A stretch of 64,000 nt of DNA from Bacteroidales bacterium (GTDB lineage Bacteria > Bacteroidota > Bacteroidia > Bacteroidales > UBA4417), in the NCBI GenBank assembly GCA_016707785.1, contig JADJGZ010000053.1:40074-104073 (forward strand). Direction: 5' to 3'. Shown here in pieces: positions 1 through 7,546 of this stretch. The notes under the pieces are model-generated. The model worked only from the letters and a program-made list of their open reading frames with translations, made no database searches and had not been told where the DNA came from. Each line of letters begins with the position of its first letter. Positions within the stretch are counted from its first letter, which is position 1. Position numbers and translations under genes: made by a program.

Positions 1-6
1 AAACGG

Positions 7-36
7 AAAACTCCGCACAGAGGCGGAGTTTCTTTT
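7..36. terminator. Bidirectional rho-independent terminator
   Basis: The inverted repeat AAACTCCGC (8-16) pairs with GCGGAGTTT (23-31) around a six-base loop. T-rich tracts lie on both sides, so it could end transcription of the leftward response regulator that stops at 61 and of any rightward gene left of the window. Confidence 0.7.
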
Positions 37-60
37 ACCTTAGGCAAGGTACACGCGTAA

Positions 61-1413
61 TTAAGACAGATCTCCTTCTTCGTCTTTCATCATCCTATAA
101 ATGGTTGTCTTACCAATATTGAGTTTATCAGCTACAAGACGTACTTTATTATCGTATTTATGCAGGTAATGCTTAATAATCATCTTGATATATTCATCAA
201 GTGTTGCTTCACCAGTCTGAAAGTCAATCATTGAACTGGTATTCGACAATTTGATATCATCTGCATGAATGGTATTGGTATTTGTCATTACAGCAGAAAG
301 TTCCATGATAGCCTTTAACTCGCGCACATTACCAGGGAATGGGTATTTGCGTAGTTTTTCAAGTGATTCTGCTGAGATGGTAAGCTTGGGCAAAGTGTTT
401 TTCTGACAAAATTCATCCACGAAAAACCTGGCTAGCAGGAAGAGGTCGTTGCCTCTTTCACGTAAAGGAGGAAGCATAATAGGTAACCCTAATAAACGAT
501 AGTAGAGGTCCTCGCGGAAATTACCCTTTTTAACTTCATCCATCAGGTTCTTATGGGTAGCAACGATTACCCTGACATCCAGTTTAATCGATTTACTGGA
601 ACCCACCCTGTTTAATTCTTCTTCCTGGAGAACCCTTAACAGCTTCGATTGCATATTAAGGTCCATATCTCCAATTTCATCAAGGAAGATCGTACCGTGG
701 TTCGCTTCTTCAAACCTGCCAATTCGTTGGGCATGTGCACCGGTAAAGGAGCCTTTCTCATGTCCGAACATCTCACTTTCAATCAGTTCCCGGGGAATAG
801 CAGTAACATTAACCGCTACGAAAGGCTTATTATGCCTTTTGGAATTATAATGTATAGCCTTGGCAACCAATTCCTTTCCTGTACCGGTATCACCCTGTAT
901 GGAAACTGAAATATTGGTCTTTGTGGCTTTTTCAATCAGGTTAAAGACAGCATGCATGGCAGGACTGTCCCCTTTTATGAGATTACTGTACTGGTATTTC
1001 TTGCCGATTTCTTCTTCGAGGCGGGAAATGCGCTGTTTCAGGTTGAAGTTACTCTTAATGTTACGCATGACCGACCATAGTCGTTCCTTTGTATCCGGAT
1101 CTTTCAGCACATAGTCATAGACCCCTTTCTTCAGCAATTCAACGGCTGTCGAAATATCCTGCTGGCCTGAAACGATAACGACAGGCAGTTCAGGATCAAA
1201 TTCCCGGATCTTTTTAAGTACATCAAACCCGCTCATATCAGGCAGGTTAAAGTCGAGGGAAATGACAGACGGGTTTTTATACAGATTTGCCAATAACTCC
1301 TTCCCTGTAGCGAAAATGGTAACTTCATAGTCGGGATTCTGGGAAAGATGGTATGACAGAATCCTGGCATACATCTGGTCATCCTCTACTATGAATATCT
1401 TGAAGGCTTCCAC
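61..1413 (-). CDS. Sigma-54-dependent response regulator (NtrC family)
   Basis: This is a 450-residue three-part activator. The N-terminal receiver domain (about 1-120) has the acidic pair D11/D12 and the likely phosphoacceptor D54 in SLDFNLPD. The AAA+ sigma-54 interaction domain (about 145-375) has Walker A GDTGTGKE at 174-181, Walker B TIFLDEIG at 241-248 and the sigma-54 contact loop GSFTGA at 221-226, a Ser variant of the usual GAFTGA. The C-terminus (about 415-445) is a Fis-type helix-turn-helix ending in NIGKTTIYRMM. Length is normal for the family. It should sit in the cytoplasm and drive RpoN-dependent promoters when phosphorylated. No sensor kinase gene lies beside it in this window, so its signal is unknown. 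Confidence 0.95.
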   Translation of the reverse strand: MEAFKIFIVEDDQMYARILSYHLSQNPDYEVTIFATGKELLANLYKNPSVISLDFNLPDMSGFDVLKKIREFDPELPVVIVSGQQDISTAVELLKKGVYDYVLKDPDTKERLWSVMRNIKSNFNLKQRISRLEEEIGKKYQYSNLIKGDSPAMHAVFNLIEKATKTNISVSIQGDTGTGKELVAKAIHYNSKRHNKPFVAVNVTAIPRELIESEMFGHEKGSFTGAHAQRIGRFEEANHGTIFLDEIGDMDLNMQSKLLRVLQEEELNRVGSSKSIKLDVRVIVATHKNLMDEVKKGNFREDLYYRLLGLPIMLPPLRERGNDLFLLARFFVDEFCQKNTLPKLTISAESLEKLRKYPFPGNVRELKAIMELSAVMTNTNTIHADDIKLSNTSSMIDFQTGEATLDEYIKMIIKHYLHKYDNKVRLVADKLNIGKTTIYRMMKDEEGDLS

Positions 1414-1448
1414 AGCAATTTATTTTATCTGTTTATTTCCCAAAACCG

Positions 1449-1482
1449 AAAAGGTAATAAATTTTTGAATAAAAAGGTCAAA
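1449..1482 (-). promoter_or_regulatory. Candidate Bacteroidota-type promoter of the response regulator
   Basis: Reading leftward, TTTG (revcomp of 1479-1482) is followed after 22 bases by TACCTTTT (revcomp of 1449-1456). This is a one-mismatch version of the TAnnTTTG -7 element of the Bacteroidota primary sigma factor. It lies about 35 bases upstream of the start codon. This is a pattern match only. Confidence 0.3.
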
Positions 1483-1533
1483 TGCTCAAAAATGAACTTA
1501 CTTTTCCATTTTGGAATAATCTGTACCGGGAGT

Positions 1534-2511
1534 TTATGAAATCCCATTTTCTTTCAAAGAGAGGAGTAATTCTTCAATTTCGGCAAAGGATTCCAAAGTC
1601 AGCAGTTTCATTTTAATTTGCTTGAAATTGGGAATTGCTTTAAAATACCCTGAATAATGTTTTCTCATTTCCAACATGGCAGTCCGTTCCGGCTTTCGGG
1701 TTAAGGATAGCCTGATATGTCTGAGACACACATCTACCCTTTCATTTAACGCAGGAATATCGGGAATTGTTCCTGAAACTGAGTAGGATTTGATATCCCT
1801 GAAGATCCAGGGGTTTCCAATAGCACCTCTGCCTATCATAACTGCATCCACTCCATAAGTATTTCTCATACTGAAGGCGATTCCGGCACTGGTCACATCT
1901 CCATTCCCTATTACCGGGATTATCATGCGTGGATTGTTCTTTACTTCCCCTATCAGTGTCCAGTCAGCAGTACCAGTGTACATCTGGGCACGCGTCCTTC
2001 CATGGATTGTAATGGCTTTGATTCCAACATCCTGAAGTCTTTCTGCTATATCTACGATGTTCTTGTTTTTTTCATCCCACCCTAACCTTGTTTTCACCGT
2101 TACGGGTAATTTTACCGCATTAACAACTGCCTGGGTAATCTTTACCATTTTGGGGACATCATTCATTAGGGCGGCACCAGAGCCTTTCATAGCGATTTTT
2201 CGGACAGGGCATCCAAAATTGATATCAATAAGTTCCGGTTGGGCTTCTTCAGCCATCATGGCGGCTCTCATCATAGCTTCCGGGTCATTGCCAAAGATCT
2301 GGATCCCAATGGGTCGTTCCATTTCTTTAAATTCCAGTTTCCTGTAGCTTTTTGCAACTTCCCTGACAAGAGCCTCGGAAGAGATAAATTCAGTATACAC
2401 CAGATCAGCACCGAAGGTTTTACATACCTGGCGAAATGCCGAATCAGTGATATCTTCCAGTGGAGCCAGTAATACCGGGAAATCCCCTAAATCATTTTTA
2501 CCTATTATCAT
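1534..2511 (-). CDS. dusB: tRNA-dihydrouridine synthase (DusB-like)
   Basis: This FMN-dependent TIM-barrel enzyme reduces uridine to dihydrouridine in the D-loop of tRNAs, in the cytoplasm, using NAD(P)H. The family signatures are visible: an N-terminal LLAPLEDITDSAFR flavin-binding strand, INFGCPVRKI with the catalytic cysteine, KTRLGW, TIHGRTRAQMYTG and a VMIGRGAIGNPW phosphate-binding loop. I chose the ATG at 2511 (325 residues) because MIIGKNDLGDFPVLLAP matches the usual short N-terminus. A TTG four codons upstream (2523) is in frame but lies inside the purine-rich leader just before the ATG. It is divergent from the protease gene at 2690, with the promoters of both in the gap. Confidence 0.92.
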   Translation of the reverse strand: MIIGKNDLGDFPVLLAPLEDITDSAFRQVCKTFGADLVYTEFISSEALVREVAKSYRKLEFKEMERPIGIQIFGNDPEAMMRAAMMAEEAQPELIDINFGCPVRKIAMKGSGAALMNDVPKMVKITQAVVNAVKLPVTVKTRLGWDEKNKNIVDIAERLQDVGIKAITIHGRTRAQMYTGTADWTLIGEVKNNPRMIIPVIGNGDVTSAGIAFSMRNTYGVDAVMIGRGAIGNPWIFRDIKSYSVSGTIPDIPALNERVDVCLRHIRLSLTRKPERTAMLEMRKHYSGYFKAIPNFKQIKMKLLTLESFAEIEELLLSLKENGIS

Positions 2512-2689
2512 CTTCCTTTTCAACTTCAGCTTTGCTACAATTAACAGGAGGGTATACCTATATATTGTAACATTCCTTTTCTTTTAAAATGTGGTACAGA
2601 GAATTTCAATCTGCCTGCAAAAGTAATTCAAGTAATCATAGCATCCCAATAGATAGCAATTGCTATTTTTGTTGTCTAGAATTCTCCGG

Positions 2690-3619
2690 ATGATTATAGG
2701 TCTTCTTTCCCATTTGTCACATGCAGGCAAGCTAGCCTTATTGGTAATCCTGCTTCTAAGCTTTCTACTGTTTTCGACACTACTGGGTTACCTGATCCTC
2801 ATGCCCTATTTCGGGGTGAACATCCTGGAGATATTAACCACCCCCGACTATACAGATACCAAGGTGGTAAATGGCTTAAAATTCCTGCAGATTCTTAATA
2901 TGTCAGGAGGCTTATTACTTCCTTCCATATTGTATCTCCTTTTAACTGAAAAAAAGCCGCTGGAAAATCTTGGGATGCGCACGCCCCAAGCCGTTGGTAT
3001 AATCCTTGCAACCCTCACAATATTCATTGCTGCACAACCCTTAATAGGGTTCACCAATGAATTGAATGCCCGGATGGAACTACCCGCATTCATGTCAGGA
3101 CTTGAGTCATGGATGCGGCAAATGGAATCCCAGGCTGAAGAAGTAACATTAGCCTTTCTTTCAACTACTTCATTCCCGGGGTTTTTACTAAATGTATTTA
3201 TGATAGCCATTTTGCCGGCGATCAGTGAAGAGTTGTTATTCAGGGGAGTGCTGGCCCGATTGTTTCACAACTGGACAAACAATATCCATTGGGCTGTTTT
3301 TCTTTCTTCATTCGTTTTTGCAGCCATTCATATGCAATTCTTTGGGTTTTTGCCACGATTCCTTTTAGGGGCCGGATTAGCCTACCTTTTCTTTTTCACA
3401 GGGAATCTATGGTTGCCCATACTGGCCCATTTTATAAATAATTTCATAACGGTGCTGGTTGAATATCTTTTCCGGCAAAAACTGATCGGTATCAGTGCCG
3501 AAGAGTTTGGCTGGGCAGATAATGTATATGTTATTTTATCCAGTCTTGTGCTGGTTGGAATACTCGCTATTTACATCCGGACAAAGGGCAGAGTAGCAGC
3601 GATAAATACAAATAGTTAG
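2690..3619 (+). CDS. CPBP-family intramembrane glutamic endopeptidase
   Basis: This is a multi-pass membrane protein of 309 residues with the three CPBP (Abi/Rce1-like) motifs. They are SEELLFRG (E180, E181, R185), FAAIHMQ (H214) and LPILAHFINN (H247, N250), which together form the glutamate protease site. Hydrophobic segments lie near 15-40, 65-85, 100-120, 165-178, 200-215, 225-240 and 275-295. The start is set at the ATG at 2690. A TTG at 2660 would add ten residues and is less likely. In bacteria this family is linked to processing of membrane proteins and to bacteriocin immunity; no substrate can be named here. The gene stands alone, facing the ExbD genes. Confidence 0.88.
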   Translation: MIIGLLSHLSHAGKLALLVILLLSFLLFSTLLGYLILMPYFGVNILEILTTPDYTDTKVVNGLKFLQILNMSGGLLLPSILYLLLTEKKPLENLGMRTPQAVGIILATLTIFIAAQPLIGFTNELNARMELPAFMSGLESWMRQMESQAEEVTLAFLSTTSFPGFLLNVFMIAILPAISEELLFRGVLARLFHNWTNNIHWAVFLSSFVFAAIHMQFFGFLPRFLLGAGLAYLFFFTGNLWLPILAHFINNFITVLVEYLFRQKLIGISAEEFGWADNVYVILSSLVLVGILAIYIRTKGRVAAINTNS

Positions 3620-3822
3620 GGTTCATTTCCGGGAACTACAAGAATTTGCCTTGTTTAAAGCGGGTATGAGGCTGCATCCAGTTTATAATCAGTCCATCAC
3701 CATTAGTCTGCAGACTTTTCCACATAGCGTGTGGCAAGGAATCAAAGATCTAAGAACCCTGGCCAGTAGGAAGAGAAAGCGTTTTATCTTTATACAGCGA
3801 CTGGATCAATTCATACATAAAA

Positions 3823-3860
3823 AAAACCGCTTCGGACAGGAAGCGGTTTTCTGATTTTAA
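3823..3860. terminator. Bidirectional rho-independent terminator
   Basis: A perfect 11-bp stem, AAAACCGCTTC (3823-3833) with GAAGCGGTTTT (3840-3850), has a six-base loop and A/T runs on both sides. It lies between convergent genes and can serve both the leftward exbB-exbD operon and the rightward protease gene. Confidence 0.85.
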
Positions 3861-3879
3861 TACAATGTATTATTCTTTC

Positions 3880-4335
3880 TTAGCAGCCTTTACGTGTGGA
3901 GTAATTAATTTTAAAAGCACCGGCTTTTCTTAATTCCTGCTTCACATCTGTAACAACACCCATTCTTGTTTCCATATCCACTTTAAGAGCGGTAGTGATG
4001 AAGTTCTTTTCAGATTCATCGCGGGAAGCTCTTTCCGATTGAACAAATGCTTGAATGTCGCCAACAGATGCGAAAGCATTATTTAACTGGATGCGGGATT
4101 CGTTACCAAGTACGGATTTTCTGGGCTGACCAATATAGATATAGCTGACCAAAGATTTCTTTTCCAGTTTCTGGATTTCGGTAGCCATTGGAGGAACTAG
4201 TTTTACCTGAAGGGTAACTTCACGGATGGTAGTGATAACCATGAAGAAGAACAGGAACATAAAGATAATGTCGGACATGGAACCAGTATTGATTCCGGGA
4301 ACTGTACGTCCACCTTTTTTCTTAAAACGTGCCAT
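3880..4335 (-). CDS. exbD: ExbD/TolR-family biopolymer transport protein (second copy)
   Basis: This 151-residue protein has one transmembrane segment (about 22-38, DIIFMFLFFFMVITTI) after a short basic N-terminus, and a periplasmic domain. SMSDIIF carries the conserved Asp that takes part in proton flow in ExbD/TolR proteins. It is the last gene of a four-gene leftward operon. Its ATG is just downstream of the other exbD, and their ends overlap by one base (4335). Two different ExbD paralogues next to one ExbB are common in Bacteroidota. The complex uses the proton motive force to energise TonB or a related envelope device; which one is not shown here. Confidence 0.9.
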   Translation of the reverse strand: MARFKKKGGRTVPGINTGSMSDIIFMFLFFFMVITTIREVTLQVKLVPPMATEIQKLEKKSLVSYIYIGQPRKSVLGNESRIQLNNAFASVGDIQAFVQSERASRDESEKNFITTALKVDMETRMGVVTDVKQELRKAGAFKINYSTRKGC

Positions 4336-4910
4336 TATTTGGTCCCTCCTATATTTTCAGGTTCTGCTTCTGAAATAGCGACTGGAACAGCTTTAGATAC
4401 AGCATCGATATAATCGGAATTTGTCAAATCTTTGAATTTGACCCCATATCTTTGCCTTGACAGTTCATCACGTAATTCATTTACAGCAGCGGTAAGTTCG
4501 TTTTGCACCTGAATGTACATATCATAAGAAGTTCCCCTGTCGTTTTTCAGTGAAATAATTCCTTTAGAGACTTTAACTGTACCAAGGTTATTGATGGTTT
4601 TCTCTTCCATTTCCGGAAGATCCTGCTTGTTGGTTGGATTGGAAAGGAATTCCTTGGCTGTAGATCTAAGTTGGGAAATATCAATTTCAATTCCTTGAAC
4701 TAAGAGTCTGTCACTCTTATTTACAAGAACTTTCATCACATTTCGTGTTTTCACTTCAGGAATAGGAGCAAGCGGATCCGGTGGAGGAGGCAATTTCCTG
4801 GTGATACCCAAATCTGTATTGATAGATGATGTCAACAAGAAGAAGGTGAGCAGCAGGAAAGAGATATCCGCCATAGATGCTGTACTAATATCTGCTGATC
4901 TCTTTGACAT
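4335..4910 (-). CDS. exbD: ExbD/TolR-family biopolymer transport protein (first copy)
   Basis: This 191-residue protein has a short N-terminus with the conserved Asp in ASMADISF and one transmembrane segment (about 15-30, ISFLLLTFFLLTSSI). A proline run (LPPPPDP) marks the start of the periplasmic part. It is longer than the second copy because of a periplasmic insertion around residues 90-150. Its start overlaps the stop of the neighbour at 4335, which implies translational coupling. It probably forms a mixed ExbD dimer or an alternative one inside the ExbB pentamer pore; that is inference from the family. Confidence 0.9.
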   Translation of the reverse strand: MSKRSADISTASMADISFLLLTFFLLTSSINTDLGITRKLPPPPDPLAPIPEVKTRNVMKVLVNKSDRLLVQGIEIDISQLRSTAKEFLSNPTNKQDLPEMEEKTINNLGTVKVSKGIISLKNDRGTSYDMYIQVQNELTAAVNELRDELSRQRYGVKFKDLTNSDYIDAVSKAVPVAISEAEPENIGGTK

Positions 4911-4930
4911 AAAGATGGTGTTTAATCGGT

Positions 4931-5257
4931 TTATTTAAACCATTTAATCACAACTGAATAGAGAGTAATCCCTATGACAGAAGCAAAAATTATATATGTA
5001 CTTATTAGTCCGGCTCCGATTAATTTGGAAGCACTAGGGCTGATCTGCATTTTCTCATAGAATGGACCTTGATCTGCAGGTGAGATCAGGTAAGAGATCA
5101 GAAAGATAGCAACCAAAGCAATAACCCCAAAGAGAGTAGCTTTTGTATTTTTCGCATCTCCCTTTACCATACTATATATCGGGAAAAGCAAAAGTGCAGC
5201 TGCAGCAATAAAAAACGCAAGATAGGCTACATATAGCCCAATATCTATCATATTCAT
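4931..5257 (-). CDS. Small three-helix membrane protein of the exbB-exbD operon
   Basis: I do not recognise a named family. The 108 residues are almost all membrane: hydrophobic helices at about 7-28, 40-60 and 78-105, with one polar loop (SPADQGPFYEKMQ) between the second and third. It sits between exbB (5 bases away) and exbD (20 bases away) in the same orientation, so it is part of the operon. It may be an accessory subunit of the proton channel. The operon position supports a shared role; the sequence alone does not. Confidence 0.75.
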   Translation of the reverse strand: MNMIDIGLYVAYLAFFIAAAALLLFPIYSMVKGDAKNTKATLFGVIALVAIFLISYLISPADQGPFYEKMQISPSASKLIGAGLISTYIIFASVIGITLYSVVIKWFK

Positions 5258-5262
5258 AGCTC

Positions 5263-6084
5263 TTAGTTTTTAGCGTTCTTATTCTTTACCAGGATATCCA
5301 TAAAACTGATGGATGCGTCTTCCATGGTATTAACGATCGACTCAACTTTCGATACCAGGTAGTTGTAAATAACCTGAAGGATAATAGCAACGATAAGACC
5401 AAATACAGTAGTTAACAGAGCCACTTTCATACCACCGGCAACAACGGTTGGAGAAATATCACCGGCAGTTTCAATAGCATCGAAAGCCTGAACCATCCCT
5501 ACAACTGTACCAAGGAACCCGAGCATGGGTGCAAGTGCGATAAACAGCGTAATCCAGGTAAGATTGGTTTCAAGTCGGGCCATCATTACACCCCCATAGG
5601 AAATAATTGATTTTTCAACAATTTCAATACCTTCACTGTAACGATCAAGTCCCTGGAAGAAGATAGAAGCAACAGGTCCGCGGGTATTCTTACAAACATC
5701 TTTAGCAGCTGTAACGCCATTGGTCTGAAGTTCTGATTCAACTTTTTCAAGTAGCTTGGTGGTATTGGTTGTAGCCATATTCAGATAAATAATACGCTCA
5801 ATACAGAGACCAAGTCCAATGATAAGGCAAAGTAGAATTGGAGCCATCCAGCCGGCACCCCCTTCAATAAACTTCGACTTCAGCATTTGATGAAAAGATT
5901 TTGATTCCTGGGCAGGTGCAGTTTCTGGTTCTGCAACAGGAGCAACAGCTGTATCAGCTGACGGAGTAACAGAATCAACAGTAGTTGCTGTTTGAGCAGG
6001 CTGTGCCTGATCCTGGGCAAATACAACACTCGACAGACAGGTTAGCATAACTGCTAATGACAAGAAAGCGATCAATTTTTTCAT
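5263..6084 (-). CDS. exbB: MotA/TolQ/ExbB proton channel family protein
   Basis: First gene of the leftward operon, 273 residues. A cleavable-looking signal sequence (1-23, ending VVFAQ) is followed by an Ala/Pro/Gln/Thr-rich linker (24-60), an extension seen in many Bacteroidota ExbB proteins. The channel core has three helices (about 78-98, 172-198 and 215-240), with the family signature in LAPMLGFLGTVVGMVQAF and GGMKVALLTTVFGL. ExbB pentamers surround the ExbD helices and conduct protons in the inner membrane. The partners are the two ExbD genes just downstream. No TonB gene is in the window. Confidence 0.93.
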   Translation of the reverse strand: MKKLIAFLSLAVMLTCLSSVVFAQDQAQPAQTATTVDSVTPSADTAVAPVAEPETAPAQESKSFHQMLKSKFIEGGAGWMAPILLCLIIGLGLCIERIIYLNMATTNTTKLLEKVESELQTNGVTAAKDVCKNTRGPVASIFFQGLDRYSEGIEIVEKSIISYGGVMMARLETNLTWITLFIALAPMLGFLGTVVGMVQAFDAIETAGDISPTVVAGGMKVALLTTVFGLIVAIILQVIYNYLVSKVESIVNTMEDASISFMDILVKNKNAKN

Positions 6085-6152
6085 GGTAATTTCTATTGAT
6101 TTTTTTTGTTTCGGTGGATTACTTTAAGTTGTATTAATATCTGTAAAAAGAG

Positions 6153-6240
6153 CGGAGAGCATGGGATTCGAACCCATGAAGCCCTTTTGGAGCTTACACA
6201 CTTTCCAGGCGTGCGCCTTCGACCACTCGGCCAACTCTCC
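6153..6240 (-). tRNA. tRNA-Ser (anticodon GGA)
   Basis: The gene reads leftward from 6240. The acceptor strands GGAGAGT and GCTCTCC pair, with discriminator G at 6153. The D-arm is GCCGAGTGGTCGAAGGC, the anticodon loop CTGGAAA gives GGA, a long variable arm follows, and the T-arm contains GGTTCGAATCC. The long variable arm and discriminator G fit serine. CCA is not encoded. Confidence 0.95.
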
Positions 6241-6461
6241 AATATTTTAGGTGCATCTACCTGTATGTCAGGACACGGTTCACCAAACGGAGCGCTAAAT
6301 TACAAAAAAATATTACAAACTGATTTTCTACGAAATATTTATGCAAACCATATTCATTATAAACAGCAGTACCGACAACATTTTAAAGGATTCTCAGACA
6401 AATTTTATCCAAATGTTTAACAATTTTCTTATTAATTATTATAACGTATTAAACAATTATC

Positions 6462-6496
6462 TATATTTGTATATTCTTAAATAAGAATAATTCTTA
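6462..6496 (+). promoter_or_regulatory. perR promoter element with overlapping PerR/Fur-type operator
   Basis: TAAGAATAATTCTTA (6482-6496) is a perfect 7-1-7 inverted repeat, the layout of PerR/Fur boxes. A further half-site ATTCTTA (6473-6479) forms a second palindrome with the same central TAAGAAT, so three half-sites are stacked. TATATTTG (6462-6469) fits the TAnnTTTG -7 element, so a bound repressor would cover the transcription start. The operator lies 20 bases upstream of the regulator's ATG, which suggests autoregulation. Confidence 0.6.
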
Positions 6497-6516
6497 TATA
6501 ATATTAATTAATAATT

Positions 6517-6945
6517 ATGGCTATTGAACTTCGCAATAAACTGGTAGCAAAGGGATTAAAAGTCACACCTCAGCGACTTGTGATTCTGGAAGCAATCATT
6601 CAACTGCATAATCATCCTACTGCTGAGCATATCCTTGAATACATCAGGAAAAATCATCCGAATATAGCAACCGGTACACTTTATAAGGTATTGGATACCC
6701 TTTCGGAAAAAGGGCTTATCCTAAAAGTGAAAACCGACAGGGATATCATGAGATATGATGCTGTTACTGAGTCTCATCATCACTTATATTGTGCCGAATC
6801 CGACAGGATTGAGGATTATTTTGATGAAGATTTAAATCAACTGTTAGATAGGTACTTCTCTGAAAAAGGCATCAATGGATTTAATATCAGGGACATAAAA
6901 CTACAGATCATTGGAAATTTTGAGGAACAGAAAGAAGGAATATAA
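6517..6945 (+). CDS. perR: Fur-family peroxide-type regulator (PerR-like)
   Basis: This 142-residue Fur-superfamily repressor has an N-terminal winged helix (about 1-80, with VTPQRLVILEAI and the recognition region ATGTLYKVLDTL) and a C-terminal dimerisation domain. The residues that bind the regulatory iron in Bacillus PerR have visible counterparts: H33 (HPTAEH), D81, H87, H89 and D100. The cysteine pairs of the structural zinc site are absent; only C92 remains in HHHLYCAESD. It is followed, 76 bases on, by a ferritin-like gene and a peroxiredoxin, which fits peroxide sensing better than iron uptake control. Confidence 0.85.
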   Translation: MAIELRNKLVAKGLKVTPQRLVILEAIIQLHNHPTAEHILEYIRKNHPNIATGTLYKVLDTLSEKGLILKVKTDRDIMRYDAVTESHHHLYCAESDRIEDYFDEDLNQLLDRYFSEKGINGFNIRDIKLQIIGNFEEQKEGI

Positions 6946-7021
6946 TATTCAAGCCCGGATAATTATTGAATTAAAACAATGCGCCTGAAAACAATAATTT
7001 ATAAACAAAAAACAATCAATT

Positions 7022-7228
7022 ATGAAAGATAAAAGCAGAGAGCTTCTAAACAAGGCAATTGCTGATGAATTATCAGCAGTTCATCAATACATGTATTTCC
7101 ATTTCCTTTGCAACGACATGGGATATGACCTGCTGTCAGGTCTGTTCAAACGCACTGCCATTGACGAAATGATGCATGTAGAACGATTAGCCGAACGTAT
7201 CCTTTCCTCAAAGGGGAAGTTGAAATGA
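7022..7228 (+). CDS. Ferritin-like protein, N-terminal half (frame-broken)
   Basis: These 68 residues form the first two helices of a bacterioferritin-like four-helix bundle. Iron-ligand positions are visible: E16 in ADELSAVHQY, and E49 with H52 in DEMMH. The frame stops at TGA 7226-7228 just after AERILSSKGKLK. Homologous proteins as I recall them continue through KG-x-VEMKP into the third helix, which is exactly what the -1 frame reads here (next entry). The break is at about 7210-7216 in TCAAAGGGGAAG, which contains the slippery heptamer A_AAG_GGG in the right phase. A missing A or G in the homopolymers, a true mutation, or programmed frameshifting would all explain it. Confidence 0.8.
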   Translation: MKDKSRELLNKAIADELSAVHQYMYFHFLCNDMGYDLLSGLFKRTAIDEMMHVERLAERILSSKGKLK

Positions 7229-7518
7229 AACCAGCTGTTGAAGTAAGTAAAATTCATGACGTGAAAGCTATGCTCGAGATGGCAACCCAAATGGAATCGG
7301 AAAGCGCCAGGGATTACAACCTATGGGCGAATGAATGTGCTGCCAATGCAGATTCTGTTTCCAAAAAAGTTTTTGAAGCCCTGGTGGAAGAGGAAGAACG
7401 CCACTTCGACCAATACGATGTTGAAATGGAAAACCTGAAGAAATTCGGCGATAATTACCTTGCCCTTCAATCAATAGAACGAAGCAAAAACGTTGCTGCC
7501 GGGAGACCGACAGAATAA
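7225..7518 (+). CDS. Ferritin-like protein, C-terminal half (-1 frame)
   Basis: These 97 residues form the third and fourth helices of the same bundle, with E24/E26 in QMESES and the ExxH pair E57/H60 in VEEEERH. It opens with ATG at 7225, which overlaps the stop of the first half as ATGA. Translation could therefore restart there as well as arrive by frameshift. Joined, the two halves make a protein of about 165 residues, the expected family length. The likely role is iron oxidation and storage or peroxide consumption in the cytoplasm, beside perR and a peroxiredoxin. The codon pattern and conserved residues run unbroken to NYLALQSIERSKN, so the gene has not decayed beyond the one indel. Confidence 0.8.
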   Translation: MKPAVEVSKIHDVKAMLEMATQMESESARDYNLWANECAANADSVSKKVFEALVEEEERHFDQYDVEMENLKKFGDNYLALQSIERSKNVAAGRPTE

Positions 7519-7546
7519 TTTATATAAACCTTTAAACATTAAAAAA

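Noticed and set aside
3651..3854. A 67-codon frame between the protease and exbD genes
   Set aside because: It runs through the terminator hairpin, has no recognisable protein features and lies in a convergent intergenic gap.
6106..6420. A 104-codon frame over the tRNA-Ser region
   Set aside because: It overlaps the tRNA gene on the other strand and includes its sequence, so it is not a plausible protein gene.
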